A DNA stretch of 64,000 bases from Collimonas fungivorans Ter331. Its GTDB lineage: Bacteria > Pseudomonadota > Gammaproteobacteria > Burkholderiales > Burkholderiaceae_D. The translations under genes were made by a program, and so were the position numbers. Every line of letters begins with the position of its first letter. Within the stretch, counting starts at the first letter, position 1. The stretch covers positions 4,050,542 through 4,114,541 of the forward strand of contig NC_015856.1 in the NCBI RefSeq assembly GCF_000221045.1. The letters are read 5' to 3'. This document shows positions 17,864 to 27,329 of the stretch, one piece after another. The notes under the pieces were generated by a model. That model did not search any database and had not been told where the DNA came from. It saw nothing but the letters and a program-made list of their open reading frames with translations.

Positions 17864-18343
17864 ATGAACCTGCAAGTCCGTGAAGCCCATACCGACGACG
17901 CCACATTGATCGCCGACCTGACTCGCGCCTGCTGGGCCGAGCGGGTCGCGGCCAGCTCCAGCGGCCACCGCGAAAGTACCGAACGTGTGCTGCACGACCT
18001 GCAGCGCGGCGGCGGCTTTGTCCTGCAACTGGATGAAAAACCGGTAGGATCGGCGCGCTGGCTGCCCACCGATACCGAAACCGATGTCTGGGAAATCCTG
18101 CGCATGGGCGTGCTGCACACCTATCGCGGCCTGGGCTTGTCGCAGCACCTGATGGAAGCGCTGATCCACCGCGCCCGCAGCGCCGACGTCAACGAACTGC
18201 GGCTGGCGGTGCGCGCCGACCAGACCCGGGTGGCCGACCTGTATGCAGTATTCGAATTCGAACTGGCGCCGGAACTGGAATATACCCGCGCCAATCCGCT
18301 GGAAGAGCCGCCTATCGTGATGCGGCGCTGGCTGAAGCGGTAG
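17864..18343 (+). CDS. GNAT-family N-acetyltransferase
   Basis: This 159-residue single GNAT domain has an acetyl-CoA-binding segment near VLHTYRGLGLSQHLMEALI, matching the R/Q-x-x-G-x-G/A loop. The acceptor substrate is unknown. It is probably co-transcribed with metG, since the gap is 12 nt. Its TAG stop is the first three bases of a REP-like inverted repeat, so the repeat may have trimmed or replaced the original C-terminus. Confidence 0.85.
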   Translation: MNLQVREAHTDDATLIADLTRACWAERVAASSSGHRESTERVLHDLQRGGGFVLQLDEKPVGSARWLPTDTETDVWEILRMGVLHTYRGLGLSQHLMEALIHRARSADVNELRLAVRADQTRVADLYAVFEFELAPELEYTRANPLEEPPIVMRRWLKR

Positions 18344-18434
18344 GGTGGGCACTCCGTGCCCACGCGGAAGATGGACCGCCCTAGCCCGCCTCCTGTATTC
18401 AAAATCCGGCGTGGGCACGGAGTGCCCACCCTAC
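18341..18434. repeat. REP-like doublet: two inverted copies of a 25-nt palindromic unit
   Basis: The arms at 18341-18365 and 18409-18433 are perfect reverse complements over 25 nt, separated by 43 nt. Each arm is itself a hairpin, GTGGGCAC-TCC-GTGCCCAC. It lies in the convergent gap between the GNAT and BamE-like genes and touches or nearly touches both stop codons. This is the architecture of REP/BIME elements. No associated transposase lies in the window. Confidence 0.85.
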
Positions 18435-18435
18435 G

Positions 18436-18942
18436 CTAATGCCCGTAGACCTGCGACACTGAAGTGCCGGTCACCAGCCCGCTGGTGATGTCCATGTGCA
18501 CGTTGAAGAAAGCCTGGCTGGCGTCGGCCTGGGTATAGCGCCAGTCCCACACTTCCTCGTTCTTCCGTGTAAATTGCACCACGGTGCGCGGCCGGCCCAG
18601 CATCCGCCGCACCTCCTCCTTGTTCATGCCGACCTTGATCCTGGCGAAGTTCTCTTCGGTCAGCACCTGCTTGTAATCGCTCAGCTTGCCGTCCTTGCCG
18701 ATATAGAAAATCCAGGTGCGGGCGCCGGACGGTCCTTTCGGATATTCCAGCGAACGCTCCCCGCTTTCCGCCTCCCAGACGGTATCCGGCTGGCCCATGG
18801 CGTTGCGCACGTCGGCTTCGGTGGATACTCCGCGGCTCAGTTTTTCCAATCCGGCCTCCTGTATGAAATTGCCATTCTGATCACAAGCCGCGATCATGAA
18901 CGGCAGAACGACTGCCAAAACGCTGCGTATCCATAATTTCAT
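18436..18942 (-). CDS. BamE/SmpA-domain outer-membrane lipoprotein
   Basis: This is a 168-residue lipoprotein. The start at 18942 is preferred over upstream in-frame codons because GGGAG precedes it and it begins a proper signal with lipobox MIAAC (Cys20). The mature part has two SmpA/OmlA-like repeats, around TEADVRNAMGQPDTVWE and NKEEVRRMLGRPRTVVQF, the second followed by VWDWRYT. BamE itself is a small Bam-complex subunit with one such domain, so this longer two-repeat protein is a relative rather than certain BamE. Its stop lies 2 nt from the REP-like repeat. Confidence 0.8.
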   Translation of the reverse strand: MKLWIRSVLAVVLPFMIAACDQNGNFIQEAGLEKLSRGVSTEADVRNAMGQPDTVWEAESGERSLEYPKGPSGARTWIFYIGKDGKLSDYKQVLTEENFARIKVGMNKEEVRRMLGRPRTVVQFTRKNEEVWDWRYTQADASQAFFNVHMDITSGLVTGTSVSQVYGH

Positions 18943-19081
18943 GCTAACTCCCTCATTCGATACTGCTCTAGTATATCGTTCATCAATTGCCATATGGATA
19001 TTACCGCCGACGACAAACCGCTGCGGCGGCCGGGAAATAGCATAAAATAGCGGCTACTCCCACCGAATTATCAAAGCAACC

Positions 19082-19291
19082 ATGACATTCTCCAAACAGA
19101 TTAACGGTTATCAGTCCGACATCACCAAGTTCGTCGAAGAACTCAAGCAAAAAAATCCTAAGCTGGAAGAACAGCAGCTGGCCGGCCGCGCCCTGCTGTG
19201 GGACAAGACCCCGATCGACCTGGACAGCCAGTTGCGCTCCAAGGAATCGCGCGTCGATCAGCAACCCTACGTGTATCAGAACAATCACTAA
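19082..19291 (+). CDS. DUF3460 family protein
   Basis: This 69-residue charged cytosolic protein has motifs EELKQKNPKLEEQQLAGRAL and LWDKTPIDLD, which I recognise as DUF3460, a family common in Burkholderiales. It stands 38 nt upstream of scpA in the same direction, its usual neighbour in that order. Function is unknown. Confidence 0.85.
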   Translation: MTFSKQINGYQSDITKFVEELKQKNPKLEEQQLAGRALLWDKTPIDLDSQLRSKESRVDQQPYVYQNNH

Positions 19292-19329
19292 GCAACCACT
19301 AAATTCCTCCCGGATCAGGTAAAGACCAG

Positions 19330-20193
19330 ATGAGCCAGAATTTGTCGGACGCCGCTGAGCTGACGCTGGAGGGCCAACCCGATTCGACGCCGAACGTGAT
19401 CGACGGCGTGGCTTTTGCGCGCCTCTATGGCGAGCCGCTGTTCCGCATGCCGACCGATCTCTACATTCCGCCGGATGCGCTGGAAATCTTCCTGGAAGCA
19501 TTCGAAGGTCCGCTCGACCTGCTGCTGTACCTGATCCGCAAACAGAATTTCAACATCCTCGACATCCCGATGGCGCAAGTCACTTTGCAATATCTGGAAT
19601 ACGTCGACCAGATCCGCATCACCAACCTCGAGCTGGCAGCCGAATACCTGCTGATGGCGGCCATGCTGATCGAGATCAAGTCGCGCATGCTGCTGCCGGT
19701 GCGCAAGACCGACAGCGAAGAAGCCGAAGATCCGCGCGCCGAGCTGGTGCGGCGCCTGCTGGAATACGAACAGATGAAGCTGGCCGCGCGCGAGATCGAC
19801 GCCCTGCCGCAGCTCGGGCGCGACTATGTGCGCACCCAGATCTACATCGAACAAAACACCGTCACGCGCTGGCCGGACGTCAACCTGGACGACCTGCAGG
19901 CAGCCTGGGCCGACGTCATCAAGCGCGCCAAGCTGACCGCCCACCACACCATCAGCCGCGAAGAACTGTCGGTGCGGGAGCACATGACCGGGATCCTGCG
20001 GCGGCTGCAATCGGCGCGTTTTGTCGAGTTTGCCGAACTGTTCGATCCGTCGCGCGGGGTGCCGGTGTTGGTGGTGAATTTCATCGCCATGCTGGAGCTG
20101 GCGAAGGAAACACTGATTGAAATCACCCAGGCCGAACCGTTCGCGCCTATTTACGTACGACTGGCTTATTCGCCGACATACGCGTCGGCATAA
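19330..20193 (+). CDS. scpA: segregation and condensation protein A
   Basis: This 287-residue kleisin subunit of the SMC-ScpAB condensin complex links the SMC head domains during chromosome compaction. The diagnostic N-terminal segment EAFEGPLDLLLYLIRKQNFN lies at about 56-75, followed by LEYVDQIRITNLELAAEYLL. A 45-residue N-terminal extension precedes the domain. ScpB is not adjacent. The gene lies between DUF3460 and panC. Confidence 0.93.
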   Translation: MSQNLSDAAELTLEGQPDSTPNVIDGVAFARLYGEPLFRMPTDLYIPPDALEIFLEAFEGPLDLLLYLIRKQNFNILDIPMAQVTLQYLEYVDQIRITNLELAAEYLLMAAMLIEIKSRMLLPVRKTDSEEAEDPRAELVRRLLEYEQMKLAAREIDALPQLGRDYVRTQIYIEQNTVTRWPDVNLDDLQAAWADVIKRAKLTAHHTISREELSVREHMTGILRRLQSARFVEFAELFDPSRGVPVLVVNFIAMLELAKETLIEITQAEPFAPIYVRLAYSPTYASA

Positions 20194-20253
20194 AGCCGAC
20201 TTTGCTCCGGTCTTGCGTTATTCACGACACGCCACGCATCAACAACCAAATAA

Positions 20254-21111
<858 letters not shown>

Positions 21112-21125
21112 ATCCGGACCTGAAC

Positions 21126-22040
21126 GTGCAGCGGCCCGACCGCAACAAACCACCGCGCAGCTGGCCTGCGGTAATGATGGCAGCGGCGGCAGTGGCGCTG
21201 TCGCTGGCCTCGGCTGCGTCCGCGCAAGCCATCGCCGTGCGCGACGATACGCAACATGCAGTCGTGCTGCATCACCCCGCACATCGCATCGTCAGCCTGG
21301 CGCCGCATGCCACCGAGCTGCTGTTTGCAGCCGGCGCCGGCGCTTATGTGGTCGGCGTCAGCGACTATAGCGACTACCCGCCCGAGGCCAAGCAGATAAC
21401 CTCGATGGGCAGCAGCAGCGCGCTCGATATCGAACGGATCGTCGCCCTCAAGCCGGACCTGGTGGTGGCCTGGAGCAGCGGCAATTCCGCCAGCCAGATC
21501 GCCAGGCTGCGCGCCATCGGCATCCCGGTGTTCGAAAGCGAACCGCGTCAGCTGGAAGCCATCGCTGCGTCGCTGCTGAGGCTGTCGCAGCTGGCCGGCA
21601 CGGAAGACAGCGGCGCCGCGGCGGCGGACGCCTTCAAGACGCGCCTGGCGCAGCTCGACGCCACCTACCGCCAGCGGCCGCCGGTGCGGGTGTTCTACCA
21701 GATCTGGAAAAAGCCGTTGATGACGCTCAACGATAGCCACATGGTGTCGAGCGTGATCGCCCTGTGCGGCGGTGAAAACGTGTTCGGCAAACTGCCGCAG
21801 CTGGCGCCCACCGTCAGCACCGAAGCCGTGCTGCAAGCCGATCCGGAAGTGATCTTCGCTGCCGACGGCGGCAGTTCGCCCAGCGCCGGCTGGCGGCGCT
21901 TTCCCAAACTGACGGCAATCGCCGCCGATAACCTGTTTACCCTGACGCCGAACTGGATGAGCCGCCCCGGGCCGCGCATACTGGATGGCGCCGCCGAGCT
22001 GTGCCAGAAGCTGGACCTGGCGCGCAGCCGGCGCCGCTGA
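21126..22040 (+). CDS. btuF: periplasmic cobalamin-binding protein of the B12 ABC importer
   Basis: This 304-residue protein starts with GTG; an ATG at 21174 giving a shorter signal peptide is also possible. After the signal (ending ASAQA) comes a helical-backbone metal-receptor fold with VSLAPHATELLFAAGAG and GVSDYSDYPPEAK. It would capture cobalamin in the periplasm and deliver it to BtuCD. It converges on btuD (14-nt gap) but is transcribed with panC, away from the riboswitch. Assignment to B12 rather than iron siderophore rests on the riboswitch-linked btuBCD beside it. Confidence 0.83.
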   Translation: MQRPDRNKPPRSWPAVMMAAAAVALSLASAASAQAIAVRDDTQHAVVLHHPAHRIVSLAPHATELLFAAGAGAYVVGVSDYSDYPPEAKQITSMGSSSALDIERIVALKPDLVVAWSSGNSASQIARLRAIGIPVFESEPRQLEAIAASLLRLSQLAGTEDSGAAAADAFKTRLAQLDATYRQRPPVRVFYQIWKKPLMTLNDSHMVSSVIALCGGENVFGKLPQLAPTVSTEAVLQADPEVIFAADGGSSPSAGWRRFPKLTAIAADNLFTLTPNWMSRPGPRILDGAAELCQKLDLARSRRR

Positions 22041-22054
22041 TTTGTTCTAATCTC

Positions 22055-22858
22055 TTAAGATACGCTGGCGACCGGCATGAACAAGCGCCGCGCACCGTTT
22101 TCCACCACTTCGAACGAACAGCCGAATGCGGCCTGCAGGATTTCCGGCTGCAGCACGCTGCCGGCAGTGCCTTGCCACACCTGGCCGTCGCCCAGCAGCA
22201 GCACATGGCTGGCGTAGCGCGCCACCAGGTTGATGTCGTGACAGGCTGCGATCACCGCTTTTTGCGGCGGCAGCGCATCTGCTATCTCATTTGCTATCTT
22301 TTGCAGCAGCGCCATCACCACGATCTGCGCCGCGGCGTCCTGGTGCGCGGTCGGCTCGTCCAGCATGAACAACAGCGGGTCTTGCACCAGCAAGGTCGCC
22401 AACCCCACCCGTTGCCGCTCGCCGCCCGACAGGCGCATCACGTCGTGTGCGCTGAAAGCCGCCATCCTGACCTGCTCCAGCGCCTGCAACGCCAGCGCGC
22501 GGTCGTCCTCCATGTCCCAACCGAAACCGAACTGGTAGGGATGGCGCCCGGCCACCACCGCCGCCAGCACGCTGCTGGAAAACGCATCGGCCTGCTGCTG
22601 CGCCAGCAAGCCGCGCAAGCGCGCCAGTTGCTGGGCTGAAATAGTTTGTATGTCGCGGCCTTCGATCAGCACCCTGCCGCCGGCCGGCCGCCGCAAGCCG
22701 GCCAAGGTATGCAATAAAGTGGTCTTGCCGATGCCGTTGCGGCCCAGCACGCACCAGAACTGGCCCGGCGCGACTTGCCAGTCCAATCCGCTGCACAAGG
22801 TTTTATGACCGACGCTTACACTCAGCTGTTCGGCGCTCAGCAATGGGGCGACGTTCAT
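22055..22858 (-). CDS. btuD: vitamin B12 ABC importer, ATP-binding protein
   Basis: This 267-residue ATPase has Walker A GRNGIGKTT near residue 40, signature LSGGERQR and Walker B LLFMLDEPTAHQD. It belongs to the FecE/BtuD group that powers uptake of cobalamin or ferric siderophores. Start at 22858 overlaps the btuC stop by 4 nt (ATGA), so translation is probably coupled. It is the last gene of the riboswitch-btuB-btuC-btuD unit. Confidence 0.88.
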   Translation of the reverse strand: MNVAPLLSAEQLSVSVGHKTLCSGLDWQVAPGQFWCVLGRNGIGKTTLLHTLAGLRRPAGGRVLIEGRDIQTISAQQLARLRGLLAQQQADAFSSSVLAAVVAGRHPYQFGFGWDMEDDRALALQALEQVRMAAFSAHDVMRLSGGERQRVGLATLLVQDPLLFMLDEPTAHQDAAAQIVVMALLQKIANEIADALPPQKAVIAACHDINLVARYASHVLLLGDGQVWQGTAGSVLQPEILQAAFGCSFEVVENGARRLFMPVASVS

Positions 22859-23841
22859 GAACGGCTCCTGGCCAGCAGCCACAGGAACACCGGCACCCCG
22901 ACCAGCGCCGTGATTACTCCCACCGGCAACTGGGTAGGCGCCACCGCGGTGCGCGCCGCCAGGTCGGCCAGCGCCAGCGCCGCGCCGCCCGTCAGCACGC
23001 TGGCAGGCAGCAATATGCGCTGGTCGTTGCCGACCAGCAGGCGTATCGCATGCGGCACCACCAGGCCGATAAAACCGATCGTGCCGGCCACGGTGACTGC
23101 AGCCGCGGTCGCCAGCGAAGCCGCACACAAGGTCAGCAAACGCAGGCGCAATACCGGTACTCCCAGCAACTGCGCAAAACCTTCGCCGCGCGCCAGCAGG
23201 TTCAGCTGGCGCGCGTTAAAAATACTCCAGATCAGAATCAGTAACAGCAGCACTGCCGCCGGCAGCAACAGGCGGCCATCTTCCAGGTCGCCCATCAGCC
23301 AGAACAGCATGCCGCGCAGCTCGCCGTCAGGCGCCAGCGTCAGCACCAGCGTCACGATCGCACCGAAGCCGGCGGCGATCATCACTCCGGTCAGTATCAG
23401 GCGGTGGCCGCTGTGCTGGCCGACATCGGGCAGACGACGCAAGGCCTGGCGCGCCAGGCCGAACAATAAAAGTACCGCCAGCCCGGCCCCGACCGCTGCG
23501 CCCAATGCAGCGGCAGCATCGCCCATGAACCCGAAACGGCTGGCTACAAGCAAGGCCGACAAGGCGCCGGCGGCGGAACCGCCGGACAAACCCAGCACAT
23601 AAGGATCGGCCAGGGGATTGCGCAACAATACTTGCATCAATGCCCCAGCCAGGGCCAGCAAGCCGCCCACCACAAACGCAGTCAGCGCACGCGGCAAGCG
23701 CAAGGACAGGTAAACCTGGTCGACCGCCAGCCCGCAACCACTGCTGCCGCAAGAAACCGCGAGCGCCAGCGCCAACGCTGCGAAAACTGCCAGGCAGCAG
23801 AGGATGGCGAGGGCGCGGCGTAAGGTGGTAATACTGGTCAA
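22855..23841 (-). CDS. btuC: vitamin B12 ABC importer, permease (FecCD/BtuC family)
   Basis: This 328-residue inner-membrane protein has about ten hydrophobic helices. It carries family motifs LRLPRALTAFVVGGLLALAG and NPLADPYVLGLSGGS near the N-terminus and GTIGFIGLVVPHAIRLLVG near the C-terminus, the last being part of the contact with the ATPase. It lies 40 nt downstream of btuB. Cobalamin specificity follows from the riboswitch upstream of the operon. Confidence 0.88.
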   Translation of the reverse strand: MTSITTLRRALAILCCLAVFAALALALAVSCGSSGCGLAVDQVYLSLRLPRALTAFVVGGLLALAGALMQVLLRNPLADPYVLGLSGGSAAGALSALLVASRFGFMGDAAAALGAAVGAGLAVLLLFGLARQALRRLPDVGQHSGHRLILTGVMIAAGFGAIVTLVLTLAPDGELRGMLFWLMGDLEDGRLLLPAAVLLLLILIWSIFNARQLNLLARGEGFAQLLGVPVLRLRLLTLCAASLATAAAVTVAGTIGFIGLVVPHAIRLLVGNDQRILLPASVLTGGAALALADLAARTAVAPTQLPVGVITALVGVPVFLWLLARSRS

Positions 23842-23881
23842 TGGCGTGAACGATTCACTGGTTGGTCGGCCGGTTATTTGC

Positions 23882-25759
23882 TTACTGCTGCCAATTTACA
23901 CCAACAAACAGACCCCGTGACGGCTGGTTATAGCCATAAGCGGTCTGGTAGTCGCGGTTGAACAGGTTGTCGATACGGCCGAACAGCGACAGCTGCTTGT
24001 TCAGCTGGTAGCGCGCATTGGCGTTGGTCAGCCAATATGTTCCCAGCCGCGGATTGCCGGGAATGTCGGTGCGGCTGTCGGTGTATTGCACATCGGCACC
24101 GAGACGCCAGGCGCCGAAGCTCTTCGCTGCGCCCAGGGAACCGAGGGTCTTGGCGCGGCGCGCCAGGATCTGGTTGCTGCTCTCGTCCTTCGGATTCTGC
24201 AAGGTCAGGCTGGCGCGCCAGTCGATTGCAGCCAGCACGGTGCTGGCGCTCAGTTCCAGTCCCTGGTTCTTGGCGCGGGCGATATTGATCGTTTGCGATG
24301 TCAGCGGATCGTAGCCGAACTGGTCGCGGGTACGGGTATCGAACAGCGTCGCCCGCAGCAAGGTGTCGCCGGCGGCGTACTGCACGCCCAGTTCATACGA
24401 CTTCGAACGTTCGGCCTTGAGGTCGGGGTTGCCGTAAATCGGCTGGTACAGCTGCACCGGGGTCGGCGCATTGAATGCGGTCGATGCATTGGCGATCAGC
24501 TTGACGCTGTCGGTCAGGGCGAAACCGTAACCCAGGTAACCGGTGTTGTCGGAACCTGAACCGCCGACATCGTCATGGCGCAGGTTCAGCTGCAACTGGT
24601 GCGGGCCGATCTTGCCGAGCGCGCCGGCATATACGCTGGAGGTCGAGCGCGAAAAGCTGTTGCTGGAATTGCCGAAGCTGCTGTTCGAACTGACGTCGGC
24701 CTTTTCGCGGCCGGCATCGACGCCCGCAGTGGCTGTCCACAGTGGCGACAAACGCAGTTCATTGGCCCATTGCAGCAGGTTCTGGGTGCTCTTGTAGGCA
24801 TTGCTGCTGTTGCCGAAGGCGCCCTCGCCGTCGAGATTGTCGCGGTTGATGTTTTGCGACAGGGTCAGGGTCGAAGTCCAGTCCTGGGTGAAGCGGTTCT
24901 TGCTGAACAGCGCCAGCGACTGGCTCTTCGAATGGCCGTTGTTCTGGTCGGTCGGCGTGCCGTAGGCATCGTCGTAGGTGTATTTGGCATCGTTGGCGTA
25001 AATGCGGACGCCGACTTCATTGCCGGCGCGCCATTCCTGCGAGACCGAACCGGAGACGCTGGTATTGCCGTCGCCATTGCGATCGGGATTGACGTTCGGG
25101 TTCTGCAAGGGATTCTGCGCCGAAAAGCCGTTGGTCTTGAAGCGGGTCAGCGACAAGGCGTAACGCGTGTCGCCGCTCTTGCCGCTGACGCCGACGTTAC
25201 CCTCGTATGTGCCGCGCGAACCGGCTTCGACCGATGCGTTGAACGCCGGCGCGCCGTTGCCGCGCTTGGTGAATATCTGCACCACGCCGCCGATGGCGCC
25301 GGAACCGTAGATCGCCGAGACGTTGCCGCGCACGATCTCGATGTGGTCGATCTGGTCCGGCAGGATGTTTTCCAGCGCCGGCAGGCCGAACGAAGCCTGG
25401 CGCCGGATCGGCACGCCGTCGATCATGATCAGGGTTTCCGAAGAGTTGGCGCCGCGCATGAACAGCGAAGCCTGCTGGCCGGGGCCGCCGACACGGGTAA
25501 TCTGCAGTCCGGCTTCGCGTTGCAGCAATGCCGGCAGGTCCGGCGCCTGCGAATTGCGGATGTCTTCGGCGCTGATGACCGTGGTGTGCGGCAAGGCGTC
25601 GGTTTGCGGCTGCTCGATCCGCGCCGCGGTCACCACCACTGGCACCAGCGGCTGCTCCTGGGTAGTCTGCGCCAATGCGACAGTAGTAGAAAGAATGGCT
25701 GAAGCAAGCGCAAGCGGCTTCAAGGTCGCGCCGCAGCGGCGTGATAAAGATGAGGTCAT
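23882..25759 (-). CDS. btuB: TonB-dependent cobalamin receptor
   Basis: This 625-residue outer-membrane receptor has a signal peptide ending VALA, then a TonB-box-like PVVVTAAR near 39-46. A plug domain follows with IRNSQAPDLPALLQREAGL and IMIDGVPIRR, and then a 22-strand-type barrel ending in an aromatic-rich strand (GLFVGVNWQQ). It is the first gene behind a cobalamin riboswitch, which strongly supports vitamin B12 as ligand. Length is normal for BtuB. No strong Shine-Dalgarno precedes the ATG, consistent with control at the level of translation. Confidence 0.92.
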   Translation of the reverse strand: MTSSLSRRCGATLKPLALASAILSTTVALAQTTQEQPLVPVVVTAARIEQPQTDALPHTTVISAEDIRNSQAPDLPALLQREAGLQITRVGGPGQQASLFMRGANSSETLIMIDGVPIRRQASFGLPALENILPDQIDHIEIVRGNVSAIYGSGAIGGVVQIFTKRGNGAPAFNASVEAGSRGTYEGNVGVSGKSGDTRYALSLTRFKTNGFSAQNPLQNPNVNPDRNGDGNTSVSGSVSQEWRAGNEVGVRIYANDAKYTYDDAYGTPTDQNNGHSKSQSLALFSKNRFTQDWTSTLTLSQNINRDNLDGEGAFGNSSNAYKSTQNLLQWANELRLSPLWTATAGVDAGREKADVSSNSSFGNSSNSFSRSTSSVYAGALGKIGPHQLQLNLRHDDVGGSGSDNTGYLGYGFALTDSVKLIANASTAFNAPTPVQLYQPIYGNPDLKAERSKSYELGVQYAAGDTLLRATLFDTRTRDQFGYDPLTSQTINIARAKNQGLELSASTVLAAIDWRASLTLQNPKDESSNQILARRAKTLGSLGAAKSFGAWRLGADVQYTDSRTDIPGNPRLGTYWLTNANARYQLNKQLSLFGRIDNLFNRDYQTAYGYNQPSRGLFVGVNWQQ

Positions 25760-25865
25760 GGTTGGTTACGAGGTTACGATAGAAGTCCCCAGCCTGCCTC
25801 CCCGCAAGCCCGGTTTAACGGTAGTAGCAAATAAGCCCTTTACAGGTTTTATTTTTTACTCCACC

Positions 25866-26042
25866 TGCTTTGGCCGGTATCCGGGCTAACAAGTCCAGGC
25901 GCATAACCTTCCCATGCAAACGCACAGTGGTGTGAGACACGCTCTGTCGCTGGTGACTATATACAGCGACGCTTGTTTTACCGTTGCGGGGGCAGCACAC
26001 GTTGGCTAGCGATCTTGCCGAGCATCGTGTTTCCCGTTTAAC
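25866..26042 (-). ncRNA. cobalamin (adenosylcobalamin-type) riboswitch upstream of btuB
   Basis: Read on the minus strand, the region holds the conserved blocks in order. A CGGGAA block is followed by GTGTGCTGCCCCCGCAACGG, corresponding to the usual CTGCCCCCGCAACTGTAA core. Near the 3' end, at about 25871-25889, comes the B12-box sequence AGCCCGGATACCGGCC. About 105 nt of possible expression platform then lead to the btuB ATG. Boundaries are approximate. Confidence 0.9.
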
Positions 26043-26043
26043 T

Positions 26044-26110
26044 GCGGACATGGACATGTCCGCGTGCACCAAAACCCCGCCATTGTACGGCCCGCGCCGG
26101 TTTGCGGCAA
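26044..26110 (-). promoter_or_regulatory. promoter and 5' palindrome of the btuB riboswitch transcript
   Basis: On the minus strand TTGCCG (26105-26110) and TACAAT (26082-26087) are separated by exactly 17 nt, a good sigma-70-type promoter. Just downstream GCGGACATG-GA-CATGTCCGC at 26044-26063 is a perfect 9-bp dyad. It would either form a 5' hairpin in the transcript or be a protein-binding site. The riboswitch begins immediately after it. Confidence 0.6.
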
Positions 26111-26131
26111 TTGCCGCATGCCGGAACGGCG

Positions 26132-27304
26132 TCAGGGTGTGGTTAAATTCGCATTCCCGCGATACAGCGCCGCCACCATGTCGGACTGCGTGACCATGCC
26201 AACCAGGCGCCGCTGGCCGTCGACGATCGGGATATGGTGTATGCCGGAATCGGACAAGGGCTGCACCAGCTCGACGATATGGGCGTCGGCCTCGGCGCTC
26301 TGCACGGCGCTGGTCATGATCTGGCCGACCACTTCCGGCTTGTCAGAGTGGGTACTGGTGGTGCGCCGGATGAACTGCTTCAGTTTCTGGTCGAAGCCGG
26401 TATACACTTGCAGGTTCGCCTGCCGCATAAAATCGGTCTGGGTGATGATGCCGATCAGGCGCCGCGCCGAATTGATGACCGGCAGCGCCTTGATACGATG
26501 CTTCAGCAACAGCGCCCAGGCGTCTTCCAGCGAAGTGCCGTACTCGACGCTGACGACATCGCGCGACATGATGTCGGCGCAGGTGATCGCGCCGAAACGG
26601 CGCTGGTAGGCATGCAGCTCGGTTTGCAGGATCAGGTTTTCCAGGTCGTCGCGGCTGACATCCAGCACCTGGTTGTATTGCTGCAAGACATAGTCCAGGT
26701 CTGCCTGCGTGAAACCGACGCGCCGGCCGCTGGGCTGATCCTTGGTCTGGTGCAGTTTGCCAGGATCGGCATGGGCCACATGCGGATAACGGCGGCGCGT
26801 GGCGTTATTGAACAGCAGAGCCACCAGCAGCAGCAAAACAGAATTGAGCAGCACCGGCGCCAGCACGAAATGGAATCCCAGCCCGGTCACCGCCGGCCCG
26901 CCCAGCACCGCGGTCAGCGCTACCGCGCCGCTGGGCGGATGCAGGCAGCGCAGAGCAAACATGGCGCCGATTGCGGCCGACACCGCAATCGAAGTGGCAA
27001 ACAAAGGATCCGGAATCCAGCGCGCGCAAGCGACGCCGATCACCGCCGCCACCAGGTTGCCGCCGATGATGGACCACGGCTGCGCCAGCGGGCTGGCCGG
27101 CACGCCGAACAGCAGCACGGCGGAAGCGCCCATCGGCGCAATCAGCAAAGGCAGCGCCGCCGTCGGCCCCAGCGCCCAGTGGCTCACCAGGCCGGTCAGC
27201 AAGATCCCCAGCAAGGCGCCGCAGCAGGCGCGCAAGCGCTCGGTGCTGTTGACCATCATCGGCCCCGGGATGAAACCGCTCAGCCACAACCTTATTTGAT
27301 CCAT
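26132..27304 (-). CDS. HPP-family membrane protein with two CBS domains
   Basis: This 390-residue protein has an N-terminal HPP domain of about four transmembrane helices (about 20-180) with the signature LHPPSGAVALTAVLGG. It is followed by a tandem CBS pair (about 245-385), with SRDVVSVEYGTSLEDAWALL and LIGIITQTDFM. HPP proteins are linked in other organisms to nitrite or anion transport, and CBS pairs sense adenosyl nucleotides. The gene follows the binding-protein gene by 25 nt on the same strand. Transported substrate is unknown. Confidence 0.85.
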   Translation of the reverse strand: MDQIRLWLSGFIPGPMMVNSTERLRACCGALLGILLTGLVSHWALGPTAALPLLIAPMGASAVLLFGVPASPLAQPWSIIGGNLVAAVIGVACARWIPDPLFATSIAVSAAIGAMFALRCLHPPSGAVALTAVLGGPAVTGLGFHFVLAPVLLNSVLLLLVALLFNNATRRRYPHVAHADPGKLHQTKDQPSGRRVGFTQADLDYVLQQYNQVLDVSRDDLENLILQTELHAYQRRFGAITCADIMSRDVVSVEYGTSLEDAWALLLKHRIKALPVINSARRLIGIITQTDFMRQANLQVYTGFDQKLKQFIRRTTSTHSDKPEVVGQIMTSAVQSAEADAHIVELVQPLSDSGIHHIPIVDGQRRLVGMVTQSDMVAALYRGNANLTTP

Positions 27305-27329
27305 CTTTTTTTACTTTCTTTTTTACAGC

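Noticed and set aside
15791-18418. Minus-strand open frame of 875 codons opposite metG and the GNAT gene
   Set aside because: Its composition is typical of antisense shadow frames in high-GC DNA. It crosses two well-supported genes and half of the REP-like repeat.
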